A DNA stretch of 64,000 bases from Liolophura sinensis. Taxonomy: Eukaryota > Mollusca > Polyplacophora > Chitonida > Chitonidae. Positions 24,583-34,987 of the stretch are shown one piece after another. The DNA is taken from the NCBI RefSeq assembly GCF_032854445.1, contig NC_088302.1, forward strand, positions 32,519,979-32,583,978, written 5' to 3'. The notes under the pieces were generated by a model that saw only the letters and a list, made by a program, of their open reading frames with translations, was not told the DNA's origin and ran no database searches. The position numbers and the translations under genes were made by a program. The stretch's first letter is position 1; each line of letters starts with the position of its first letter.

Positions 24583-27062
24583 GAGTGATTCGGTTTAACC
24601 CAACTGCATGGTCATGAAGCGTGTATGGATTGTAACAATAGATTAATCATCCAGTCCTTTGTTTCAGATATATTGGGGGGGAGGGGGGGGGGGTCTAGCA
24701 AGACGCAAGACTCCGATGTAATGGGCCAGCTATGCCAAACCTGTCGTAATTTGTATTTGGCGTAACGTGCATGGGCACACGTCACAAGTAGTGACACGTC
24801 AAACGTCATCATGGTAAATGAGCTGAGCGCAACGTTGTGACACTTTTGTAATATAGGCTTTTGGACGCTATTAATACTGAAATAGAAAGCTTGTGAAAAT
24901 GGTAGCTAATTTTTAATTGGCATCTAATATCAAATAACACCAAGTTATAGGACTAGATTTAAAAGTATAAAACCGTGAAACTGGTCGTCATTGGGACTCT
25001 CACATCCAGTTTTGATATATAGTTCGGCTATAAATGCTAACTGGTTTTGTAAATTAAGCACACAGTATTACCATTATAGCAGGGCACAATTTTATCGCTA
25101 AAAATGTTTTCCATTGTTAGAGATTTCAGTAACAGCTGTGTTTCATACACTGTGAACATATTAGTGTTGTGTGAAATTACGCGTTCTCTGTGATTTGAAT
25201 ATGTCGTGTGTTTGTTAAGTTTCTTAAACTTTTAAAAAAAATCTGCATATTTCATGATGTAATCTGTAGTATACATTTTATACTGCCATTTTACTTCCGC
25301 TTTGCTCTTGGATGTATGTCAGATAAACAGTGTTCTAACTGTTATGTGTTCAGCGCGAGCTACGTTTCATTTTGTTTATTGCCATGTCCTCACTAAAGAA
25401 TGTAACGTTACGAAAACATTAAAAAGTATACTTTTTGACCTTAGTGTGTATATTTGGCAATAACGAAATGTCTTTGTTTTACACATGGAGTATGTGGGCG
25501 AACATGGGCTTTTATTTCACGATCCATGTATGCCCAACGTTCGCTAACGTATCAACCATCTTCACTATGGATTATTGCGATTAAATTAAACTGTTGACCA
25601 TAATTCTCGGTTTGTAAAGTGTTACTCAATCACATGCGTGTGTTTGTCTTGTAAGAAAGTAATAGCAAATGTACTAAACCGGTTACATCATGACGAGTTA
25701 TATGTGTTGTGCTTTTAATCTATTCTGGACAGTCCCCTTTGTGCGTAGACTTCAACTGATTACGCATACGCAGTTGAGTTTTGCACGTATCAATTTCATC
25801 AGATGAAGACGTCGAACCATGATCCATACCTATCATACTTTATAACGAGATTTAGCCATACTAAGCACGCCTGGCTTGAGCAAATGTGAAACGATACATG
25901 CAATAAATGTTAACAAAGCGGAAGTAGCTGTTCTTAAAATCGTCGTGTATGCTTGTATATATGTATATGTGTTGTGTGGAAAAAACATTATTAGTTCTTA
26001 ATGTTTTCATATAATAAAATATATAAAATGGGCATTATCTGGATTTTATTACTTCACTGGAAAAGCTTCACGAGTATTTGGACTTTTTAAACAGTTTTTA
26101 ACAACGCTGGCCAAGGAAGTGCTCAAGTAAGTTAGGGACACCACGTGGGAAGAGAGAGAACGCACGTAAGGAAGTCTGTGAAGGAAATCGCTTTTGAAAA
26201 GGCATTATTACTTCTTCGGACTTTTAACTTATTTTGCTTAACCTTAGATACCCAGTCATTTTCCTGTATAATTTCACTCTTTGATTACATGACAAGTATG
26301 TTTCGGTTACATTCAATCAGTAGCCTTATTATACTGTTTCTGCAAACAGCTTTGCTAAAAACCTGTGGTGAATGGATGTTACACCGGCTGACTTCCTCTG
26401 CGAGTTGTCTAAATTCGTATCCAAAGCAAACACGTAATGAAGGCTACTGTATACACGAAAACGACAAATCGCTGGAGGTCACACACCGTCCACGTAAGCT
26501 GAATTATCGTGTTCTGTCGCAAGCTCTGCGTCGTTTTCACTTGCTGAGTAGCCTCCCCTCACCGAAAGTTTTATCCCGGTCGGCCTAGGGCGGAAAAGAT
26601 TCAGATTTAGCAACAAGCTTGTTATAACAACGGCCTGGGTGTGTACTTCTTCATGGAAAGCCTATTTATTGGATACTATAAGACGATGGTGTAACATTCA
26701 GACGGTCGTTTCTTGGCGCGGGAAGCCGCGATGTTTGAGAGATGGTGGGCTTAAGAGGTCTCCTTTTCTAAACCTGTCCATGTATTAAATCACTAGGATG
26801 TAAATTTGTAAAACTTGTATTTTATTATTGGATTTATACCATATTAGAAAATTAGGGATAAAAATGGAATTTGTGCCTTTCAACCAGTGCACAATACGTA
26901 CAGTACTTCCTTTAAATTATTCCATCGTCCCTAAACCAGGTTTCGTAAAATAATTAATGGTAACTCCTCATTACATATTCAAGATACGTAACTACGTTCG
27001 AATACCAGTCGTTATAGCATAGAAACGTCTCCTTTATCTCAGGTTACCCTCATTTAAAATGG
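24583..27062. other. Intergenic stretch between the collagen-olfactomedin and PhyH genes
   Basis: Contains the 3' untranslated region of the + strand gene; possible polyadenylation signals are ATTAAA at 25418 and AATAAA at 25902. A G-rich run lies near 24676-24692. The 147-codon open frame 26145-26588 (+) starts MGRERTHVRKSVKEIAFEKA; it shows no domain or homology I recognise and no splice context, and I do not call it a gene. The right part holds the 3' flank of the minus-strand PhyH gene. Confidence 0.55.
26821..26826 (-). terminator. Candidate polyadenylation signal for the PhyH gene
   Basis: AATAAA on the minus strand about 240 bp beyond the stop codon at 27063. It is the first canonical hexamer I noted downstream. 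In such AT-rich DNA this is weak evidence alone. Confidence 0.35.
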
Positions 27063-28111
27063 TTATTTCTTCTTCCCTGATTTTGCAGGTTTTGATCGTT
27101 TCTTGTGTTTAATTGGTTGAATGGGCTCTTCGTGCTCCTCAGCGTACTCTCCAATTGTCCAAACGGGAAAATATTCGTCTCCATTTGGTCGGCCATCTTC
27201 GAAGTCATATTCAATAACTCCCGACAAAAGTTTGGCGTCGTCACTTAGAGCTATATCGGGTAAACTTTCAATGGTTTTTATGCGCTTCCATGGAAAATCT
27301 GAGTTTTTCTCCGGAAAGTAGTTTGCGCCCTGAGATGACCAGTGTGTCGTTAAAAACAAGCGCTTGTAAGCAGTTTTTCGCATGTTCAGGTCTCTCTCGC
27401 TTGCCCAAACTGCGGGCGTCATTGACACGAAAACAACAAAGCGCCACCTGTCGGCATTCGGGCGACCCAATTCGGGGCGACAACTGTCATGGACAAGGCG
27501 CGAGTCCCAAAGGACCATTCCTCCTTTCGGTACTGGCACTTTGGTCAGTTCACACCCTTTTTCCTTGTACCACTGAATTTCTGGATCTTTTAGTTTATAA
27601 AAGTCCTGCTTACTCTTATTACCGGCTGCTGGGTGAGAGTCGTAAAACAGCTGGTGATGTTTGTGGGAGCCGGACAGAACTCTGAACACCCAGTCAGTAT
27701 CTGTGGTTTCTTCCAGATACACAGCTCCTTGGTAAGCATGAAGACCTTGCCTAAATTTCCCTTGGTCTAGATGCAGCCACTTTTCATCACCTCTGGCAAA
27801 TCTCTCATCTGATCCTGACTTTTCGGGAGGTTCGCCGATGGCGACGGCATCAAAACTTGACAAAAGTTTTTCGGTTTTCCACAGTTTCGCAAAAAACGGG
27901 TTTGGCCTTCAGTCTAACCCTCCAGCTAGGCTCAAAATGGCCAATGCGGTATCGTTGGATCAGAGAATGCAAGTGAAATGGAGCCTCATCTACATCAAAC
28001 TGGGACAGCCAATCCCTGTACTGGGCGATGGATTGATCGCATTCGTTTTCAGTTAGAACATCGTGTACCACGACATAACCTTTATCAGCCAGATCAATCT
28101 TGATCTTCTCC
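27063..28111 (-). CDS. PhyH-like 2-oxoglutarate/Fe(II) dioxygenase, 5' incomplete, one frameshift
   Basis: A long exon begins after the acceptor GACTTCCAG (28113-28112 on the minus strand) in phase 2 and runs to TGA/TAA-type stop at 27065-27063. Visible motifs: EKIKIDLADKGYVVVHDVLT at the start; KWLHLDQG, giving the His-X-Asp iron ligands; LHAYQGAVYLEET; VLSGSHKHHQLFYD; MVLWDSRLVHDS with the distal iron His; and WRFVVFVSMTPA with the Arg expected to hold 2-oxoglutarate. All fit the PhyH superfamily of double-stranded beta-helix oxygenases. The Lys-rich C-terminus (KHKKRSKPAKSGKKK) may be a nuclear signal. The frame changes near 27880-27892: a run of six T's (minus strand) follows KAKPV where the second copy has five, and without the extra base the protein reads on smoothly as FAKLWKTEK. 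The substrate is unknown; it is not close enough to say it is peroxisomal PHYH. The first exon, with the start codon, was not found. Confidence 0.82.
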
Positions 28112-28496
28112 CTGGAAGTCAAAATGAAAAAAAAAAATTTAAAGAAACTCCAATATCGTAATATATTAGTGTCTGAGAACCATTAATGTGTATCCTGCAG
28201 ACTATGCTGTAAATAGTGATGAGTATTGAATTCACCTAGCTGAGCAAGAGGCAGTAAAATACATGTATACTCAACAAAAATATAAACGCAGGAAGGACTT
28301 ATATATTGCTTTCTCTAAGTTTTAAATAAGGTGTTAACTCAACAATAAGTATTTATTATCACTTGTGGCTTCAATTTCAACCAGATTTTCACATTTTAGG
28401 GCAATAATCCAGGAATGACAGCGTGAAACACAGTTCAAACCACTTAGTACCGAGTGTTTTCACCGTTAGTATCACGAAGAGCGTGAACTTGATTAT

Positions 28497-28625
28497 ACCG
28501 CACTCAAGAATATCTCACTGATAATACGGCGGCCAGAATTGTGGTGGGATGAAACCGGGTTAGTGCCCGGGGAAAACTTACGACCATCCCCAGATTGTTC
28601 GATGAATTAACCGTGGGCTTAAAAT
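28497..28625 (-). repeat. Diverged SINE copy
   Basis: On the minus strand it reads as the SINE body: complement of GCACTCAAGAATATCTCACT, GGCGGCCAGAATTGTGGTGG and AACTTACGACCATCCCCAG. Tail and head are eroded. Nearest to the 3' half of the 12.1-kb copy. Confidence 0.7.
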
Positions 28626-28744
28626 CGGGAAATTTCTTAATTACCTGGTAAAAATGACAGCCACCAGAAGTAAGTGAAACAATCTTAAACTGGGCTTAAG
28701 CAATTATGAAATAAATAAATGAAAAAATAAAAAATAAAAATACA

Positions 28745-29345
28745 CCATACGTAAATGATACAGTCTAGGATTGATAGATTAACGCTATGAGAACAATAGT
28801 AACTGATACATTAACACATAGTGTAGCAATGTATATGTGTTGATATTATACACTCAACAATCCATACATCATCGATGTCTTCCGTAAATGACACAATTTA
28901 GGGTTAATAGATTAGCGCTATGAAAACCATACTAACTCCACCATTAACACATGTTGTATCAGTCTATATAGGCTGATATTATACACTGAACAAAACATAC
29001 ATAATCGATATCTTCCGTGAATGACAAAATTTAGGACTAACAGATTAACGCTATGAAATCTATACTAACTCCGCCATTAGCACATACCGCAGGACAAAAT
29101 TTAGGACTAACAGATTAACGCTATGAAATCTATACTAACTCCGCCATTAGCACATACCGCAGAAATCTACATAGACTGATATTATACACTTAGCAAAGCA
29201 TGCACAATCGATGTTTTCCGTAAATGATTCAATTTAGGAGTAATAGAGTAATGCTATGAAAACTGTATTAACTCTACCATTAACACATGTTGTATCAATC
29301 TATATAAGTTGATGTTATACACTAAACAAACCATACACTATGGCT
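28745..29345 (+). repeat. ~130-bp satellite, about four and a half units, with an internal 70-bp duplication
   Basis: Units recur at about 130 bp and share TCGATGTCTTCCGTAAATGA, TTAGGGTTAATAGATTA, CGCTATGAAAACCATACTAA and GATATTATACACT. Inside the array 29023-29092 is repeated exactly at 29093-29162, a much more recent event than the array itself. Confidence 0.9.
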
Positions 29346-29977
29346 GTCGTTCGATAACGCGTACAAGATGTCTGTAATCGATACACGTTCACTCACCAGT
29401 CATTCTGATCCAGCTGGTTTTCCATGTTTCCTCCATTCTCAGCCATGCCAAACTATTTCCACAGTTAGGACTTTTTCCCCCCTGTATATAATACTTAATA
29501 GCCCAGTTCAACTGGTGACTGATCTTTGCTATCATACAGAGTATATTGTGTATATATAACCTGAATTGAGTATTGTATTGCACCGCTGAAGGCGTGTGGT
29601 GGTGAAATACCGGCGCGTGATCGCTTAATGCATGTGGGTCATTCACAGCGTACAACCGTCATACTGCAACATGCACTACTCACGGCAGCAATCGTCAACA
29701 TGTTGTGTTCTAAAGCTTTCACAACGTGGTGACACAGAAGTCAGATAAAACAAAATGCCGGGAAGCATGTGCTGCTTTTCTGCCCTATGAACAATCGTCA
29801 ACGATTTTAGGCATGAAAACATATATGATTTATGGGCCCTTAATAAAACAGCTGCGGCGGAACATCAGTAACTTCTAAGCTAGATATCAGTGGTCTGTAA
29901 CTTCAGTACTTGTACTCGCTGTCTGTCAGAGCCGTGAAATGGTTTAAACAATATTCGGTTTCGATAAACAAACATAT

Positions 29978-30240
29978 ATTGTTGATCTATATCTATATCT
30001 AAACACCTCTCCAATATTTAAAATTCATTACGTAGGTTTTAAGATGTGAATTGACAGAACAAAGAAATAAGTTCGTACATCAGCGTGCGTAAAGAAGAAC
30101 AATTTATCAACAATTTATTGTTGACCTATGTCTATATCTAAACACCTCTCCAATATTTAGAATTCATTACGTAGATTTTAAGATGTGAATTGACAGAACT
30201 ATTTACGCACATCACCGTGCGTAAAGAAGAACAATTTATC
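29978..30240 (+). repeat. 139-bp tandem duplication
   Basis: 29978-30116 and 30117-30240 share TCTAAACACCTCTCCAATAT, TTAAGATGTGAATTGACAGA and GCGTAAAGAAGAACAATTTA with a few substitutions. No reading frame. The GTGCGTAAAGAAG block closes each unit. Confidence 0.9.
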
Positions 30241-31734
30241 AGTTTAACGAATTCAATGTTCATAATTTCTTCCGTTGCGGTCCAACTATTTCCATTTGCA
30301 ACTTTGTATTTATTTATACATTTATCTGTGTCTTGCTAGCTATACAATGAAGATGACAAAAATGCGATTTGCAATGTTTGTATACTGTAACGCGAACTGA
30401 ACTTTCTGTTGGAATATATTTAAGAAATAATGTTCGCGTCAGGGTAATCTAACGGTAGTTTTACATCAAGTCGATGTGGAAGAGTTTACAAATTTTATGT
30501 TAATTTTATGATTTGATATAAAACTCCCGTTAGACTACAACAATAGACGCAAACATTATTTCTGTTTTGTTACCTTGGCAGCAGCAAAATGTTTTCGTAA
30601 TTATAACAAAAACGCTATTGCGGTATAGATTAACAGCAAAAAACGTCCCACTTTCCCTGACACGTTTGTTTTCGTCCAACCGAATGTCCTAAAGGGGCGT
30701 GACCTAATTCTGGATGAAACCATGACGTGTTTTACAGGGGGTGTTAAAATGCGATGCTAAATATTACGCACGTGCTACACGACTAGGATAGAATAATAAA
30801 AAGAATACGTTTGTTTCTCGAAAACAATTCCGACTATAAAATATAGCACTATGAAATAAAACAGCTGCGGGGTTGCTTTCATATTGTCCTGCTTTTAGCT
30901 TAGATGCTGTTATCAGGGTAGGCGTCGGTGAGACAGGCACGGTGTCAAACAGCGACCGCACTGACAGTGAGCCGGGGAGGTCTCTCGTTGCTAGCAGCAA
31001 GAGTTCGGCCAGATCAAGAGTTTTCCCAAACTCTGTCTGACAGAGCTAAAGGAGTTGGAAACCTCTGACCTCAGCAAAACGACAACAAAACTGGGGAGCT
31101 CAACTAATTAAACGTAATTAAAGTAATAATTACCTGCGAAAAAAAAATAATAATTGAAACACACAAAATTAGGTTAACCATAATTTGATATTGAATGTTA
31201 TTTGGTTTGCTTGTGTAAATGCTTTGCGGTCGTGTTGTATTCGGTTTCAAATTCATAAACACTGAGTAACGAATGTTGAAGTAATGGAACACTTCAGTTC
31301 ATATTTTCAATTCAATGTTAATTTCTCAACATATGTTGATAAATAACAAAACAATGACAACATCATAGATATGTGTTTAAGCTTATTATAAGTAAGCAAA
31401 TAAATATATTGTAATTTATATGTTCAAGGTATCATGAGGATAAATATGATATGCGTTTATAGTATTGTGAAATACAATGGATGGCTATCACAATTTAAAT
31501 TTGTAATGACGCAATCTGTACAAAGTTATGTGTACATTAAACCAGCCCCGTGCACATGTTTCACTCAGTGCGCCGTACCAGTTACGTACGATATACACGT
31601 CACACTCATGGATAAAGGTCACAGGATGTACCAAATTTGAAGATCTAGGTCAACGGCAATATCTTGGCGGCAGTCAGACAATAGCGTTTGCGGAGAGAAA
31701 ACATGAGTAAACGGACTGAACATTGTGAAAAAAA

Positions 31735-31776
31735 ACAAAACAACACAAAACAAAACAACACAAAACAAAACAACAG
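31735..31776 (+). repeat. ACAAAACAAAACA-type microsatellite
   Basis: A short run of AAAACAAAACAACAC units, about 17 bp each. Simple sequence, no gene. Confidence 0.8.
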
Positions 31777-31839
31777 TTTAAAACGGATAAACATCAAACA
31801 AGGATTGGGAGTTGAAAAGGACGGTCTGCAGCCAGTCCG

Positions 31840-32597
31840 CTATCCAGAGGATGTGAAGTTGATGTGAACTGTGCTGTTATTTATTGTTGAACATTGTTGA
31901 ACATAGTTGAGCATTGTTGAACAACCCTCCAAAACTTTGAGGCGTGACTGAAAACTGGGATTTTGCCATTTGGATGGCATTGCTACTGTTACGTGTAACA
32001 TTACAGTCGACCGCGTCGGGCATTTGCACAGGGAGTGGCGTGACTGACATGGGAGTATTTTCACTCAACAGCATTTTCACTTTCAGCATTTTCTGATAAC
32101 ACAGTTAAAGCATGCAGGATATTGCTGATTTCACGGCTTTTTGAAACGGACGGTTTGGTACACTGGATTCATTGCGGTGGCCTGTCACAGACATAACGTC
32201 CATCACAGAAACCCTGGCATTAGTAAGAACTGTGGTTGTCGTAGCCTGGACGCAGTCATTCGTGTACCGGCGGCTAAGTTTTGCATCGCGGGAAATATTG
32301 TTTTGTGACCTATTCGTTGATTGCCATACCATGGTTTGTGGTCAACTGGGATGATTAAGAGAGGTCGATGAAAGAAAGACTCTCAGAAGAATTATCAGGT
32401 CCGTATGTAAAAAAAAAAATTTTCGTGAAACCATTATTATCTCGTATTGTGTAGCATTCAAACGTCCCCATGGGCTTTAAATTATCTGTAACCTGATATT
32501 TTTCTCCTTTAAAATAAACGTTCGCTCCGACAGAAAAAATAGCCATTTTGTTTCTTTGTTTATGTTTGTCGTCTGCTTTATTCAATGTAAACAACAA
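31840..32597 (-). other. Cluster of short minus-strand reading frames of unknown nature
   Basis: Three minus-strand frames lie close together: 32355-32597 (80 codons, containing MAIFSVGANVYFKGEKYQVT), 32105-32332 (75 codons) and 31877-32089 (70 codons). Their mixed, globular-looking composition differs from the Lys/Phe/Ile-rich chance frames elsewhere in the window, and GC is locally higher. The left end shows repeated TTGTTGAACA units (31885-31925). I recognise no domain. They could be the remains of a mobile element or of a host exon. Confidence 0.3.
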
Positions 32598-32814
32598 CCC
32601 CTATCCACCCATAAAACTACAACAGACCCGTCCAAAAGTTAAACGCTTCTGTCTCGTGATGGGGGGTATCTAACGACCTGAATAATGTACACTTGGCACA
32701 ATGCCAAGCAGTGCTTTGTATGTAATAAAAAGGAATCGAAGGGTAATAGGAATACATAGTAATCCTGTACTACATGTAACGCAGTAACATTTGTGAGTGT
32801 ACAAAAGTGATGGA

Positions 32815-33170
32815 TTCATGGGATGTTTCGTTGTTCATGGAGCTGCTTGAGTTTCTCAAGAATAACATCTATGTGAAATTCGAAGAAACCATATATCAAT
32901 ACTGTATAGGGATTCCGATGGGTACAAATTGTGCCCACCTTTTGGCCGGCCTATACCTGTTCTCATATGAATACGACTATATGTAGAAACTACTAAGGAG
33001 TAATCCTCACCAGGCATGATCTTTCTCATTCACTAAACGGTATATTGGTGATCTGCTAGCTTTAAACAATCCGTATATAGCAAAGGCCATAAAAGATATG
33101 TATCCACCTTCACTGGATTGAAACGAAACCACAGACTCTCCAGATGGTACATCTTATATAGACTGTGTCT
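32815..33170 (+). mobile_element. Penelope-like retroelement fragment (reverse transcriptase), decayed
   Basis: A stretch encodes IYVKFEETIYQYCIGIPMGT followed by NCAHLLAGLYLFSYE, a close match to the highly conserved GIPMGTNCAPLLADLFLYSYE block of Penelope-like reverse transcriptases; a partial RYIGDLLALNN, equivalent to the catalytic RYIDD region, follows. Only a few hundred bases remain and it is broken, so it is a fossil. A long TA microsatellite adjoins it on the right. No ends or target duplications are visible. Confidence 0.75.
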
Positions 33171-33171
33171 T

Positions 33172-33238
<67 letters not shown>

Positions 33239-33246
33239 ATATATAC

Positions 33247-33273
<27 letters not shown>
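33171..33273. repeat. TA dinucleotide microsatellite
   Basis: About 100 bp of TA with a few one-base phase slips. The Tyr/Ile-rich frame across it (33118-33348) is an artefact. Confidence 0.95.
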
Positions 33274-33278
<5 letters not shown>

Positions 33279-34211
33279 AGATCATGTATGTTATGAGACC
33301 ATTTCAATCAGCGCCATCAGGTTATTCCATCAAAGGCCTCCACTCTAAGTTTATTAAGTTTTAAATGTGAAAAGTAAATGTGGACAGAGCGTTCAGAATC
33401 TGTGGCACTGCATTATGATTGTGTGTAATTCCGCTTAACCCGGGCTAGGGCCTGTATATTCATCGTGTTGAATCAGATCGCCATTTTGGACTTATGAACA
33501 GTAGCAATGAAAGCGTGACTGAGTTACATGTGGATATTGTTAAATACGCTGTTTGGATTTGCTGATTCGGGTTATTCGAAAGGAGAGTTACAAACAACTC
33601 GATCGCCTATGTGGAATAGAAAGGAGTTCTGTATTAAGCAGCCACGCAGAGTTGCAAGCTTGTGTGGATTTGAGAGGAACAAATATGTAGTCTGGGCTGT
33701 CTGCATCAACCACTTGATAAAACATAAAACAATCGCAATTTATAACAATTTCCCCGGCTTAACTTCTGTCCTTATACTCGCTGGCTGCATATGGCAGCGC
33801 GTATGTATTGGATCGTCCAATAGACGATTACCCCATTGATCCATTATCTCACAGGTTAAGTTCACGTACTGTATTTAGTTTCGATTGTGTTTTTTGATTG
33901 ACTCAAGAATTTTTCACTCATACGATACATGACGTCACGTTTTCGAAACCTGTATATTAACTGTTTCTACAACGGCTACGATCTTACATCACCAGATTTA
34001 CGAGGAGTGCATGTGTTCAACCGATCTCTTGATCATGTGTCCATAATCTTTAGACGTGACATACATGTATGTGAAATTTCAGTGAGTTACGATGCATAAC
34101 AATAATCAGATAAATAGTTGATCCCTATTTTGTAAAATATGTCAAATTGATATTAAACATTTATTTTCTCTCAAGAAGCTACTTTCATACAATTGGTTTG
34201 TATTTAATATC

Positions 34212-34320
34212 TTGGACTGTTGTTTAACGCCATACTCTGGAAATTTTCACTTATATGGTGCTCAGCTTTATTGGCGGGAAAAACCGGAGAGCCCGGGGAA
34301 AACCACTGACCTATTGTAAG
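34212..34320 (-). repeat. Diverged SINE copy
   Basis: Minus-strand remnant: complement of TTTAACGCCATACTCTGGAA, TTTTCACTTATATGGTG and GAGAGCCCGGGGAAAACCAC corresponds to the SINE 3' body. Old and truncated. Confidence 0.65.
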
Positions 34321-34987
34321 TTACTATAACAGAACTTTCGTACATGTGACGTAGAGATATATGCACGTTTTATATTTGTGGGTGGACAAGTGATCGTCAA
34401 AGCGAGGGGAAGCCATACAAAATTTCTGTCCAATGTTCAGGTTTCACTTTGAACTGATCCCTATGAACTTTTTTAAAAATTATAATCAAATGATCAAATA
34501 TTATTATCTCACACAGAGGTCAACTGGTGATTTCTAAGCCACCTGACCACCTTTTATAATCGCTTTATTGTTCCTGAGCAAAAAAACAAACACCATCTTT
34601 ATCGTTACTCCTTTGTGGATAAAATCGACCTGCCTATTGAAAATTGACGTTTGGCAAGTTACTAACAAACTTTACGTGTTGTGACGAAGGAATCGTGGAT
34701 GGAGATTGGGAAAGTCGACGAAAGCCCTGTTGAAGGCCGAAGTTTAAATTCGTACCTCCTGTGTCCGAGTGATTAGGAAAATGCTAATTGCATGGGCCAG
34801 CTGAGAGGAACCTTTGGCAAATTACTGACAAAACCAGCACATCCAGTGTCCTATATATTTTTTTCCAAGCACTCGTCCACGGCCCGCTCCCAAAATCATT
34901 TGTTAAAACGAATAAAAAACGATTTCCCACTCATCAGGCTAATTTGTACCCTTGTGGATGTGCGATGTTCATTTAGTACGGTCTAAA

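Larger units (their letters stand above)
28112..34987. other. Region between the two PhyH copies
   Basis: No supported gene. In order: the unseen first exon or intron of the PhyH gene; an old SINE (28497-28625); a 130-bp satellite (28745-29345); a 139-bp direct duplication (29978-30240); an A/C-rich microsatellite near 31735-31775; short orphan frames on the minus strand (31840-32597); a decayed Penelope-like fragment with a TA microsatellite (32815-33273); another old SINE (34212-34320). The 103-codon frame 33528-33839 (+) is not recognised. Confidence 0.6.

Noticed and set aside
26145-26588. 147-codon + strand open frame
   Set aside because: No recognised homology, no splice or start context, Leu/Ser-rich chance composition.
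33118-33348. Frame rich in Tyr-Ile repeats
   Set aside because: Translation of the TA microsatellite.
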